Notes under the pieces: model-generated
Told to the model about the DNA's origin: nothing
The model's input: only the letters and a program-made list of their open reading frames with translations
Database searches by the model: none
Part shown: positions 9,319 to 21,061 of the stretch, piece by piece
Position numbering within the stretch: position 1 is the first letter of the stretch
How the letters are laid out: each line of letters starts with the position of its first letter
Translations under genes and position numbers: made by a program
DNA from: Rodentolepis nana
Taxonomy: Eukaryota; Platyhelminthes; Cestoda; Cyclophyllidea; Hymenolepididae
Reading direction: 5' to 3'
Length of the DNA stretch: 26,773 nucleotides
NCBI GenBank assembly: GCA_900617975.1
Contig: UZAE01012389.1
Coordinates: 1 to 26,773, forward strand

Positions 9319-9911
9319 CACCCTGATGAGGAACCCACGTTATATCGCTAACGCAGTTGGTCATGCACATCACTGGAAGAGCGTCGTTTCTCGTGAACTC
9401 AAATTTTCTAGTCATGTCATATTGGAATTTGTCAATTGGGCTTTCAAGGGGCATTGAGTCCGCCTCGAGATTACAGTTTCAGTAGTTTTGGAAGAAGGCT
9501 TTCCTGCTCGTGAGGTGGGGGGGGGGGTATTAGACCCAACTTAATGCCCGCTAGTGACTAAAAATTTCTCATTTTAAGTGAGATATGATTGCATTAAGAA
9601 ATATTGCAATTCAATGGGCATTAAAGGCAGAATCCCCTTTGTTGGCTACTTTGTGGAAGAAATATTTTAGTACCTAAAAAATGTAAATAATATCATACTG
9701 AAATTAGAGCATTACTGGAGGCCCGCTAAGGGAAGACAATCTTCCAACCACACAAAAGATGGTCTCTAGAAATGTGCGATTGAATGCCTGTTAAGTTATT
9801 ATTGCAGGTGATCAGATTGAGACGAAAATTTGCACATACTTCTCAATTACTCCCGAAATTTCTCCTATTAACTCAATAACTTGAAAATCAAAGCTACTAT
9901 TCAATACTTGA

Positions 9912-10217
9912 ATATCAAATGGGAGGCGTTTTGATGGTTATCGTTAGCCCTTTAGTTGATTTCAAGCCTCACAGAGGAGAAGGAACATCAAAGAGAAAAA
10001 GGTCGAGACTGGGTGAGGAACAGAAGAGTGTTTCAAAAATGTAAAAGAGACAGGCACAAAGGTCGAGAGTAGGGTAAGACGTGTACTGTGGAAGTAGAAG
10101 AATATGACACAGTAGGGTCATGGTAGTTTGAGGTCAACTGTTAGTTAAGACTTTTTTGCCGCATGAGTATACATTGCCCAGGGTGCACCACATGGAGGTA
10201 AGCATATCGCACAACCT
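9912..10217 (-). mobile_element. SINE-like retroposon, copy 7 (full length, diverged)
   Basis: Copy from ATATCAAATGGGAGGCGTTT to ATCGCACAACCT. It is the most diverged near-complete copy: small deletions, a changed 5' head (ACATTGCCCAGGG, CACATGGAGGTAAGCATAT) and no ATTT tail. No clear target duplication is seen. Confidence 0.78.
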
Positions 10218-12023
10218 ATAATTGAACTAAGATAATAGAAAAGCAGTTGTGGCCAAGATCTCTGAGAGGAACCAGTTGAAGAAGGAATCTCAGCCCATAA
10301 TAAAAAGCTTACCATTTCTAAAACATTCAACCAGCGTTGAAATCCCGCCTACTTTATCTCAACAATTTTCAAAAATTGTCATGTTCCACTTTATCTGGGT
10401 AACTATTTCTTCATTCGACAGGCAGTAAACCAAATAAACATAATTAAAATACAAATTTTGTTTGGATAATCACGTCGCTTAAATTTATCTAAACAAGGAA
10501 GCATTGAATTTTAGCTCGAGTATCATGGAAAAGACAAAGAACCTCTCATGAAGTTCAGTGGCTTGGACTTTAAACACAGCAGAAGTAAGATGTCCGAATA
10601 GTATTCTTCATGCTGACAGTTATTCAAGCAAATAAGTTATGCAAACATCGAAGATAAAGGGAAAGCCATTTTGATAATAGGAACAACTAACGCAGTTAGC
10701 AAACAGCTAATTGATATTCAGCCACTTCAGAAACACATCTTTCTTCTATGTTCAAAAATTTAAAACTCGTTTCAAATTACAATTAACTAACAATCCTAAC
10801 TCAAGTGCTGTTGGCACTCTTCATTTTGACACCACACTTTGAAAGGCTTTCGGTACTAGAATACCATTGCTGAAAATGACTCACAAAGGGTACATTTTGT
10901 AGAGGCCCCTTGCAAAGAGCATGAGTCAGACACTTCGTGCCATAACAAATAACCCCACTTCAAAGCACAAAAAATTGTGCACGACAGTCGAATGATTAAT
11001 TTTATTAGGTACCAACATATGTTTGCACGATTATAAATACGATTAATAGGACCTTTAATAAATGCTTCTAATTGCGCTTTGAATGTGTACTTATAGGAAT
11101 TAAGTAGGGCAAGTACGACACGGCCTCATCGGTATACTTGACACAAATGAATCAAAAACAGTGAGTACATAACTTGACGAAAATCTAGATTTCAAGGAAA
11201 ATAAGTAGGGCTTGGGACATTAAGATATTAAAATATGATTCGCACGGCCTAAAAGGATGTAAACAACCACAGGCTTCGAGAACACTTTTAAAACGAGACC
11301 CATGACCTAGCCATAAGGCCATCCACTGAAATAACTATACCGACACTTCCCGTATCTAGACCTTATAAAGAAATTTGCATTGACATTGGTAACAATAATA
11401 CAATAAACCCTCACACTGATACTGGAAACTTAAAGACATCTTAAGATAAGTAAAACGTTACAGTATATAAAACTGCAAGGGCTACTAAAAAAATCAGGAG
11501 GAATTAAACACCGCCTCCTCAAATTTAAAATTAGTCAAAAAAAGGTAACAAATATTAAGTTTAACTCAACAAATTGAGATAAAAGAGACCCCAATGATGT
11601 ATGAAGTTCGAAAATAAACAAGTAGTGATTGATATTTGCTAGACCAGCTCCAGTCAATATAAATTTCGTACAAGTAGATTTAATTTGAAAGATAAAAGCA
11701 CAACAAAATTAAAAGTAAATCTAGTATGAATTTCAGATTCCAAAGTTAAAAATACTTTGCCAAAAACACATCTGTTTTGTACTTTTTACACCATCGACTA
11801 AGTCACGCTTAACGTATGGACTGTGGAAATGTCGTACAGACCAAAGTAGCAACCTTATTAATTATTATTGAGAATTTCGTTGTTGCCATGAGTTTCCGTG
11901 AGAAGTAACCATTTAATCAAAAATAATTCCAACAAGAAGTGAAATAGCGATAGTATCAAAAAATTGATACACAATAACAACAAGCTTTATACAAATTTAG
12001 ACGATACAAAGAGTAAAAATCGA
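10218..12023. other. Gene-free spacer downstream of SNRPE
   Basis: AT-rich, with no frame of note on either strand and no retroposon copy. The 3' end of the SNRPE transcript should lie near its right edge, and several possible signals exist (for example TTTAAT at 11910 read on the minus strand). Confidence 0.6.
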
Positions 12024-12283
12024 TCATTGAGGAAGCTTTTGAATTAGAGTTATTGTCTCTCCCTTCAACAAAATGCGACCTAAGATAGAGCATTAACAAT
12101 AAAAAATATTTTACCAATCATCTTCTTTGCACCGGATTTCATATGCCTTTCGCAGGCTTCCACCAGAACAAGATTCATATATTCATCAAAGCCAACGATT
12201 CTGCCCTCAATACGAATATTGCTTTGTTCATACAGCCATATTTGGACTGGAGATTTTGACTGCATATGGCCAAAAATAACCGT
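12024..12283 (-). CDS. SNRPE: Small nuclear ribonucleoprotein E (Sm E), first exon not resolved
   Basis: Two minus-strand exons, 12283-12115 and 12079-12024 (stop TGA), are separated by a 35-nt GT-AG intron. They give 74 residues. SmE is one of seven Sm proteins forming the ring on U1, U2, U4 and U5 snRNAs, needed for snRNP assembly and pre-mRNA splicing. The Sm1 motif is plain in VQIWLYEQSNIRIEGRIVGF and DEYMNLVLVEA. The Sm2 motif continues across the intron as MIGRILLKGETITLIQKLPQ. Human SNRPE has 92 residues, and the missing 18 match its N-terminal segment. The exon begins at an acceptor (CTCTAG) in phase 0, reading TVIFGHMQSKSP where human has NLIFRYLQNRSR. A donor-like CAG/GTAATC at 12680 could close an upstream exon, but its frame lacks an ATG. 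An in-frame ATG lies at 12265. The gene is divergent from GORASP and probably shares its promoter region. Confidence 0.9.
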
Positions 12284-13020
12284 CTAGAGAAAAATGAAAG
12301 TAAGATAATATCGAAATTACAATAGGCTGTACGAGAGCCTTATTTGATCGATTTCCCCTATTCATTTTTAAGCACTTGACGAAATTTCCAATTGAGCGGG
12401 TAATATCATAAATTGTATTAATATTACTTTAGACAATCTTAAAAATATATTTGAATGTTGTGAGAATAAAATCGCATATTATTTTCGCAGAATAAAGTAA
12501 AAATATCTTAAAAATAATTATCACACCATATTTTAATACCGATTATAATTTTGCCGCATAAATACACTGTTATTTGAAGATTCCTAAATTAAAGAAAAAA
12601 TAAAATAAAATTCTTCTTAAAATAGGTTTACATTTTAAGCAGTGTCTTGCCACCCAAAATGTACATTTATAGCGATTACCTGCCTTAAGTTTCCATGCAA
12701 GGTGCGTCTACCATTTAATGTATAATTGAAAAACACGAACAGTAAACACTGAAAGAGTCTATTCGAGAAATATATCACGATTTAAATCGAGTTAGTACAA
12801 TAACCGAAATATATTTTATTTTTTTACTTTTAATGTGTTTATGAAATTCACTGTTATTACATTTAAAACATAACGCAAATTGCTATAAAAATTTTTTAGT
12901 GTTAGTGAGAACTGTAATTCATCAACCTTTTGAAGAATTTTTAAGAATAGAAATTTTTTGTTTTAAGAAATCTGATGGTTAATGTTATTTGTGAAATTGG
13001 TGTACGTTGGTATTTTCCCA
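12284..13020. promoter_or_regulatory. Divergent SNRPE/GORASP intergenic region
   Basis: These 737 bp lie between two genes transcribed away from each other. The stretch is very AT-rich and should hold both promoters and the unresolved first SNRPE exon. No TATA-type box at a convincing distance was found on either side. Confidence 0.5.
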
Positions 13021-16000
13021 ATGGGGTCGGCAGAGAGTAGTCTTAATGATAGCGCAGCTGGATATCATATCCTTAAGGTTAACCTTAATTTAAATAATGC
13101 ATAACGTAACTTTAAGGTCCAAGATGGATCTCCTGGTCAACAAGCAGGTCTTGAGCCATTTTTCGATTTCATAGTGTCTGTTGGAGATCTCCGACTTGTA
13201 AGTTAAACCATTTTATTGCTTATGTAACATATTTTCATATATAGGAACAAGACAGTGAAGCTATTAAGAACGTACTCTCGAGGTATAAGGACAAACCAAT
13301 GCAGTTGCGGGTTTATTCATCTAAGACTAAACAATTCCGGGAGGTTATTCTTACTCCACACGCTAATTGGGGAGGACAGGGTCTTCTTGGACTCAGCATT
13401 CGATACTGTTCTTTCAAAAATGTTGATGAGAATGTTTGGCATGTTCTGGAGGTCTACCCTGGTTCACCTGCTGCAATGGCTGGTTTGCAGCCATTTACCG
13501 ACTACATAATCGGTACTGATGCCGTATTCAATGATGTAAGCATTAATTTGAATATTATTGTTATTTTATTTATGTTTCGTCAGTTTGTTTTGTTATGTAC
13601 TTCTTTTTAATCTCGGTCTGTAGTTTTTTCCAATTATTTTTATATTTGTCCTGAAAAATTGGATATTAATTATGAGCAAGCAGTTGATTTATGTAAAACA
13701 GGTGTTGTTGCTTTATTGATTTTTTCTTCTTAACATGGGCTATTATTCACTCAATAAATCTGGCTGTGATCTCCTGTCCTATTTATAGGGCAATAAATGC
13801 TATGCTTGCATACCATAATAAAATTTTGTAAATATGTAAGATAAAATGTTGTCTATGTGTATGTCCTTTTATTTTTCTTGAACCAAAACTGGCACATTCA
13901 AAATATTTGTCTTAAGCGCTGAGTGTGTGTAACTATGATAGATGTAGCTAATCTACAATAACATATTCACACGTTCCTTGTATCAAACTTTCGTAATAAG
14001 CCCGTAGCATAAGGAAGTGCTATACTTCGGGTTTCTTATCAATAGGCTCTGTAATGGATTTACTTAAGTTAATTTACTTTAGAATATATTTTGCTAGTTT
14101 ATCAAGCATGCGCATTTTCAAACGAATCTATCTGGGAGAAATCAAAGTATTTTTCCTTCACCTGTAATAGCTTCCTCTGGGTAATATTGGAGAACAGGAT
14201 AGCTGGGCATTCAATGACATTTGTATGAATTAAGTGTATTCTATTTCTGTGAGTCTTGTAAATGGTCTGTACATTGCAGGGAAAATGTAACTAATGTGAT
14301 AGAAGGGGTGGTACAAGTATTCCTACCCAGTTCGCGTTCTACTGATCGCTCATTTGCAGAACTGAACATTGAATACAGATAAATCTACTTCCCGCGGCTA
14401 AGTTAATTTTGCAAATCTAGTGTAAGCATTTTTATGGTGGTGTATTCATATTTGGACACCAGAGTAAGTGTAGTGCTGTATCCAAAGTCTATCACTGTCT
14501 CCTCAATTTGTGACACGATACATTGTTTTCGTACTGTTAACAAATTTAGGTAGAGATTGAATATGGGAGAACTTGAGCCCATGACAAAAGTCCTCAAATC
14601 TGATGGAGGAGAAGCAGGTAACATCGCTGGGCACAGTAGTTTTACTAGTAATCTACGAATGGTGAATACTAGACAGATTTAAGAGATTTGACTTTTGACC
14701 ACTGTGAAGAATCCACCAGGACAAAGTAAAAGGTGCCTTTTTGGGTTCAGCAAGGCTAAGATTTAGGGGAGTTCAGGGAACTTCAGTGCAACCACTTAAT
14801 ACTATTCCTCGTTCTTTGTGTTTATTAGTCATCGGTGCCCATCTCTAAGGGCGATAAATACCCCAGTCTTTTCTCGAATGGGGACATTTTAGAGACTTTA
14901 TATTACCTGGCGATATGTTTAGTTCTAGATAAACAAAACTACAGCAACATTTGTTGTAATCCTTTAGGCGGCATATATGATTTGCGTGACGGGATTTCGG
15001 AATAATTGTTTGATGACACGACAAGGAGATTCCATGGAATGTATGATATCGCTTCTGTCTGATAGTTGCAACTTTATATCATCATTGTCTAACCTTATCT
15101 GATTTGTCCTCGAGGAAATAGACAGCAAGAAATGGAGGACCGTTTTGAGAGAAATATGGATTTAAGTGCCAATAGAAGTGAAGTGAGCAACATGAGAATA
15201 CTTAACCGCTCAGATAATGGTCAATTGACTGGGGATGTGACAAAAATCAAAAGGAGTCCAGCTACTATTTACAGTGCTTGAATAGTGATTTGTTGAATTA
15301 AAAATGGCTGATAGTATTATGTGTAGTAAGAGGTATCAAACTCCCGATAAACTTGCCACGCGAAGTGAATAAAAGCTTTTTATGTATCTCTTTTTTTACA
15401 AATTCTTTTCTAGTCTGAGGACTTTTTCTCTGTGGTGGAAGCTCACAACGGTCAGCCGCTGCGTCTGTACGTCTACAACACCACGAGCGACCAATGTCGT
15501 GAGGTGACTCTAATCCCGAATCTCTCCTGGGGCGGTGATGGCATGCTTGGCTGTGAAATCGGCTTCGGCTACCTCCATCGAATACCTCCACCCCAGACTA
15601 ATGGCACTGCTAAAAAGGCACCACTATCAGCAGATCAAGACTTGAAGGCACAACAACTTGAACAGCCCAAACAAAACATGCCCCCTGAATATCTTCCACC
15701 ACCTTATCAACCACCACCACCCATGATGACTCAACAGCCTCCTGTGAGCTTTGAAATTTCTTCTTTTTTTTGATTTCTAATTTAAATCCTATCTCAAAAT
15801 GTTCCAAGCTTTGTTGATTATTTGCTACAAATATTTACATTCCAAGTTTGAGTACTTTCTGCACCTCGTCATGTTGATGGCAAATCGGTTTGGAGGTGTT
15901 GTGTGTGTGTGTTTGGGTCCAATTTCATGTCTATCCACTTTAGTAACAACAATCAACAAGTCGATATCTCATCATTGGAACCAAAATCACGAGTTCCCCT

Positions 16001-17713
16001 TGATATTATTATTATTATTAGTAGTAGTAGTAACTTTCAATTCTAACTATTTACATCTTAAAATTCATATTTAGAGATGAGCGTCATTTTCACAATTTAT
16101 GGTAAGCTTCCATAAGGTGGAAATTCAATTTCTTCAAGGACAAATGGTTAGTTTTTCATAATTCAACTTTTACCTCGACATTGGCATATCTATGATTTAT
16201 TCGATTCCATCTTAGCTATCCCTCTGCTAACTTCCTACAAGCTGCATTTTCCAACATGTTGCGAATAAGACACGGCGGTGACAAGTTGGTAGTATTGTCA
16301 GTCTATTACATTAATTGGGATCACAACAAGTTGTTGTAATTAAGTCACGTTCAATCTTAATTGAAAGTATTTAATTAATTATGAAAGTCAGCAATTTACT
16401 GTATAATTAAAAAGTATAACACGGAAGTTTACAATTAAAATCTGCTGTACTTACTGCTCCCAAGTCCATTAGAAGAACATGCTTCTCAATGGTCATCATC
16501 TTGGAAAATCTCTTTCCACCAATCCCCTCTCGATTAGTTTTCTGCATATTAGCCGGTTGGTTTCAAATTCTACCCCTGATTTTACAGATATCCACTTTCA
16601 CCAAAATGATTGCTATATTTTTACTAGCCTCCCACTCTCATTACATATTTTTATGCAGCAATACGAGGGAGTTTCGACAAATAATACAACTCAATCACAG
16701 ATGTATACACCCCAACCACCGCCGACCATTGATACAACAATTAATGGGATACCACTGGCGCCTCCTGCACCCCTTCCGAGTAATCTCTTTGAAGGCCTCC
16801 ACCTGACACCTCCCACCACTCCCCCGGCCTTTGTTATGCCTCCCTCCGAGTCGCTTGTGGAACCCTCCGCTCCCCAACCGTCTATGCTACCAATGCCATC
16901 ACAGCCACAACCTGCTGTCTCTATAGAGGGCATTCAGCAACAGGTAAGGCAATTGATCTGGCCGATTGTTCTCATTTTGCGACCTCTTACTTCACTATTA
17001 ACCCAATTTGGTTGGTTGAGAAATCTTAAAATGTGTATAGATATTTACGATCTAATAACAAGTGGACGATCGTTTCTCACAGAAATCCAATACGGGAGAC
17101 TGCATTTGATATTCTAATCACCTTTTGCACTCTTGGTAGGTTGAAACACCATTAAGTGATAGAATAGCGTAAGGTGTGAGTTGATGACTTTCGAATCCGG
17201 TTGGGGTGGATGTTTTTCAACTCTCATCTTGGACAGAAGTGTGGAGTCAAGGAGAAGGGTTTTCAATATGTTGTTCAATTTTGGTTAATTGAAATCAGGT
17301 GTCTCTCATAACATGCATCACATTTGGCATGACAATTATCAAGAAAGATGGACTCTTACTCATTTCTTTCTTCTGCTTGATTTCACCTATTTAGATGATT
17401 GCATATTATTTTTTTTTTACTTATTCTCTTTAGGTTTCACCACCTCCACTTCAGAGTCACCTCCAACATCATCAGGTTCCACAGATGTTACCTCAATTTC
17501 CTCCACCTTCAATGGAGGCACCTTTAATACAGCCTGTTCCTCTGATTTCAACTGCAAACATCGCCCCACCTGGCATGCCACCTATTAACGTCCAAATGCC
17601 ACCGACTTCTGATTTATGTAAGTTAAACTACCCATGTTATTGGCATTATATAAGAATAATTAATTCTTTTTTTCCTTTCGTTTTTAGTGACTGGCCAACC
17701 TTGGACGAGCTAG
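13021..17713 (+). CDS. GORASP2: Golgi reassembly-stacking protein (GRASP55/65)
   Basis: Seven exons, 13021-13077, 13117-13197, 13245-13535, 15414-15743, 16659-16943, 17434-17617 and 17688-17713 (stop TAG), give 417 residues in perfect phase. GRASPs tether Golgi cisternae by trans-oligomerisation of two PDZ-like domains and act in unconventional secretion. The start MGSAESS gives an N-myristoylation motif (Gly2, Ser6), as in the family. PDZ1 has [17 protein letters not shown] then [19 protein letters not shown]2 has [31 protein letters not shown] and, near residues 185-201, [20 protein letters not shown]. After about residue 205 comes a Pro/Gln-rich tail of some 210 residues, the SPR region, which carries mitotic phosphosites in animals. 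The first two introns are 39 and 47 nt; the third is 1,878 nt. The last exon is 26 nt and ends LTGQPWTS. The symbol is by similarity, since invertebrates usually have one GRASP for the vertebrate pair. Confidence 0.95.
13536..15413 (+). other. Long third intron of GORASP
   Basis: GTAAGC donor and CTTTTCTAG acceptor. A minus frame at 14403-14624 has a weak RT-like patch. A plus frame at about 15093-15281 is open without homology. Otherwise nothing is recognised. Confidence 0.75.
15744..16658 (+). other. Fourth GORASP intron
   Basis: GTGAGC donor and TTTTTATGCAG acceptor. It holds a short TG tract near 15900 and the ATT/AGT microsatellite. The open plus frame before 16659 is intron read-through. 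Confidence 0.75.
16003..16031 (+). repeat. Compound (ATT)n(AGT)n microsatellite
   Basis: A run of ATT units passes directly into AGT units within the fourth GORASP intron. Confidence 0.85.
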
Positions 17714-18988
17714 AATCCTTCGAACTAGAGAGCATGTACTTTTCTCCTTTATATTTCCCCTGTTCTTACTTGCATTAGCATTTTCTGCAGTTGCTTCACT
17801 TCCTACATAATTTCAAATCTCTCTTATTCAACCCCCCCCCCCTTCTATTTTGCCTTCTTTACCTTCCTCGACAGTGGTAAGGACAGCGAGGAAGGAAATA
17901 TAATGGCAAAATTGATGAAGTAATATCAAAACTTTTTTCGGTTTGAGAGCAGGTGGGAGGTGGAAATGAAAAGCCACAGTCTGCTTATGCTTCTTATTAG
18001 TGTTCATTGAAAATTGCGATTTCATCTTTTTTAAGTATGCACTAGAGGATCACGATAGGCAATGGTAGTTCCGTTTGAGAACACGATTTGGTAGACCCCA
18101 CTTCGGGAGAAACCACTTTACTTATGGTTCACTTAGATAAGTAGTTGACTCGTGCAACATGTATTATTGGCTGATTGTTGGCAAAGAATATCTTCCACGA
18201 GAGGAAATCCAATCGGTGAACAAAAATTAATGAATCAGTAAAATTGATTCAGTTCTGTAAAAAAATGATAACTAAATGAATAAATGTAATTATGGGATAC
18301 CGGATGGATAAGAACATAGTTACGTTTAATATGGAATTGATATATTGGAAAATGAGATTTGCCATTTAGTGAGGCGAGAGATAGGGTGCATCCGAGTATA
18401 GTAGTTTAGTAAAATGGCACAGATAAACCAAACTAAATTTGGCATGTTAAAATGTTCATGAAATTTATAACTCAAGCTCAAACTGATAAGTTTAATTAAA
18501 ATATTGGCTAACAAAAATAGTCAACAAACAAACTGCAAACGAATTAATTAAAAAAGGGATTTAGCAATAAGAGGAGCAACGAAGTGCATACATAATAAGT
18601 AAAAGAAAATGACTGACAACAGAAAGACTTTTAAAAAACGAATATTTAAAAGATAAGACAAACATAAGACTTAAATTTCCAACATAATTTTCCATGGAAG
18701 TAAATATTCAAAAGCTCGGACTTTATAAAAATATGAATTGTTTTAAGTAACTTTGAAAATACGAACATTTGTGAGTTGGCCTTGGAACTCCAATAGCCTA
18801 TTAAATCAACACCATTTGGTATAAGTCTAAATATTTTTGAAGCAAATAGTTTTCCAATTAAGTAATTATTCTGAAGTAGTAAATCCAGTTTTGTTCTATG
18901 TACCATCATTTTGTTATGGCATACATATCTCTGGCCTTTATTAGAATTATTCCTTATTTATATCATTTTTTATTATTTAGGTTTATTT
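17714..18988. other. GORASP to WTAP spacer
   Basis: Contains the GORASP 3' untranslated region and the unresolved 5' part of WTAP. A poly(C) run lies at 17830. No recognisable WTAP N-terminal exon was found. Confidence 0.6.
18279..18284 (+). promoter_or_regulatory. Possible poly(A) signal of GORASP (AATAAA)
   Basis: An AATAAA about 570 nt after the GORASP stop and 705 nt before the WTAP ATG. It is AT-rich context, so it could be chance. Confidence 0.35.
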
Positions 18989-20816
18989 ATGGCTCTCAAT
19001 GAGTCTAATTTTCGCACTAAAAATTCGCTTCCCGACATGGAACTTATGTAATTGCATTTATTTGATGTTAAATCTTGTTCATAGAGCCGAAGAACAAGCC
19101 ATTGCGATTGGAAGGTTAGAGAGCAAATTGAAGAAAATTGAGGAACAAAACGAGGTTTTACGTAAGTATTTCAATAATGATAATTTATACTTCCTAATCG
19201 AGATTAGGTGAGAAACTGAGATTATGTGAAGAGGATTGTTCATTAAAGGAGGCTGAGTATATAAAGAAATTCATTGCCAGTGACATTCGACTAGCTCAAG
19301 CGGAATTCCTTTTGGTAAAAATAAACTATCTTTATATGCAATTTTTAGCCATTTAAACGCCCTCATTTATCCTCACAACTCGGCACTGATTCTGGAAAAG
19401 TTGCTCTTTCCGATAATGAGTCGTCTGAAATTGTTCATCCTGCGCTTGATTTCATATATCACAAAGCTCAAGAGTTGATCAAGAGTGTAAAATCCGAACA
19501 GCAGCAAAGTTATGATGATCTCCTGGCTTGGAAATTTACTCCTGATAGGTAAATATGTGCACGACACATCCCCCCCCCTCCCTCCTTTTGTGTTCTAGGT
19601 CTTAATTTTCCTGCCCTCATTCCATTATTTTCTAGAATTTTTAGGATTTATTTTGAATTTTCACTCTCAAACTTTAAAGTTTTTCATCCTATTTCGTTAT
19701 TTACTCTTCTTTATTTTTTTCTAAGCTATTAAGTTGTTTGCCTTTCTCTTCGTACTTTTTTCCCCAGAAAGATTTGATTTTCGTAGTCGTGATATAGAGG
19801 CAAGAATAATGGCGTGGGCTTTATCCTTCATCGCGGTATAAACCTTTGTGTTGCGGATATCTTAAGTCGGTCTCTTGGAATCTGATGTGAAATCTAATTT
19901 CCATTATTAATGCAAATTTCATTAATCTTCTTTAATTGATTTAGCGCTTCTGGCCGACGTCTGATGACCTGTTTCCGGCAGCTTTTGGAAAGGAATGAAG
20001 GTCTCGGAGCCATAAACGAAAATGATTCCCTTTCAAAGTTGGAATCCGAAACAAAAGTACAGGACTCCTGTATTCGAGAATGCCTTAAAACCGCTCAAGG
20101 TCAGTTGTGGCTGTGGTTAATAATTAAATGCTGATCGGTTTCTTTTGCACTGCTTTGAATTGACATATTCCTCCCTCCCACTAATTTACGTTCTGAATGT
20201 CCCTGTTATAATTGATGAAGTGATTAAAATTTTCACGCCCGACAAATAAGTTAAATCCGCAAATTCTCCTATGGAAATTCTCTAATTTAACTCTCCATTA
20301 TTAAATTTCTAAGTGAATTGAAAAAAAAAACAGAAAAAATCCAAAACAATGAAAATGAATAATGTTTGAGTTGAGGCGTTTCACTGACATCTTCACTTTC
20401 AGACTTCAATGCTGCTCTTTTGGAGTCCACTGTTGACTTGGACGGTGTTCAAAACAGTCTCTTTGTTTTGAAGAACAAACTTAACAAGGCTGAAAACTTG
20501 ATTGCAGCATTGAAAGCAAGTTTCTTTTTTCACACTTATTTTACTCAATGCAACTTCATTTTCATCTTTGATAATTTTACCGGATACGTAGGTCCTTTAA
20601 TCAGTACAAAACGTTGGTCCACATTTGTTACTTTAGATTTATTGCTAATCTACGTGATTTCTTCATTTTTCGCAGGCCGAATACGAGAAGGTGAATCCTA
20701 ACCAATCAGATGCTCTCATTGCAGCTGCCCTAGCAACCCTCAGCCAACAGGCGATGAATCCCCATGATGATGATGATGAGGAGGAGGAGGATCAAGGAGA
20801 TGAAGTTGCTGAATAG
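18989..20816 (+). CDS. WTAP: WTAP / Fl(2)d, m6A methyltransferase complex scaffold
   Basis: Seven exons, 18989-19047, 19085-19161, 19208-19314, 19349-19548, 19945-20099, 20403-20515 and 20676-20816 (stop TAG), encode 283 residues. WTAP is a nuclear coiled-coil protein that holds METTL3-METTL14 and VIRMA in the m6A writer and affects splicing. The diagnostic block is LLAWKFTPDS/ASGRRLMTCFRQLLERN, matching human LSAWKFTPDSQTGKKLMAKC. Before it, EIVHPALDFIYHKAQELI matches the human VDPAINLFF segment. After it, a heptad-rich helix runs DFNAALLESTVDLDGVQNSL to LNKAENLIAALKAEYEK. The protein ends in an acidic tail (DDDDEEEEDQGDEVAE) in place of the long Ser-rich human tail. Introns 1-3 are 37, 46 and 34 nt. 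Intron 6 starts with GC. The ATG lies 9 nt after an acceptor AG at 18979-18980, so the first 35 or so family residues (METTL3-binding helix) are absent or in an unseen exon. Confidence 0.86.
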
Positions 20817-20896
20817 TACTACTTGGTGGATTCAGGAAGTCCAATTCCATTGTATTTAAGCCGGCTCTTTCTCCCTCCCTTGTACATTCTTGTCCC

Positions 20897-20902
20897 AATA
20901 AA
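20897..20902 (+). promoter_or_regulatory. Poly(A) signal of WTAP (AATAAA)
   Basis: A canonical AATAAA 81 nt after the WTAP stop, with TGT-rich sequence 25-40 nt downstream. Confidence 0.7.
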
Positions 20903-21061
20903 CATCCTTTCCTAAAAATGTCTTTTAATATATATGTTGTAATATTACCACCGCTGTGTTGTCTCTGAGCTGTAGTTTAGGCACTTGTCTACTTGTATTC
21001 AATGAAATTACTTACATAATTACTATTTTAATTTAATTTAAATAGGGGAAATTGACTGCAA

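Noticed and set aside
9320..9345. Hammerhead-like CTGATGAG
   Set aside because: The required CGAAA core and pairing stems do not follow at the right spacing, and no retroposon copy contains the motif.
15093..15281. Open plus frame in the third GORASP intron
   Set aside because: No homology, no good splice sites around it, and GORASP is complete without it.
18304..18369. Frame MDKNIVTFNMELIYWKMRFAI resembling the WTAP N-terminal ELILRWK helix
   Set aside because: It ends at TAG after 21 codons, and the only donor (GTGAGG) would splice to the next exon in a phase that gives an immediate stop.
19769..19837. Possible cassette exon in the fourth WTAP intron
   Set aside because: It has a good acceptor (TTTTTTCCCCAG) and a GTATAA donor, but its open frame is out of phase with the upstream exon, and the in-phase reading hits TGA.
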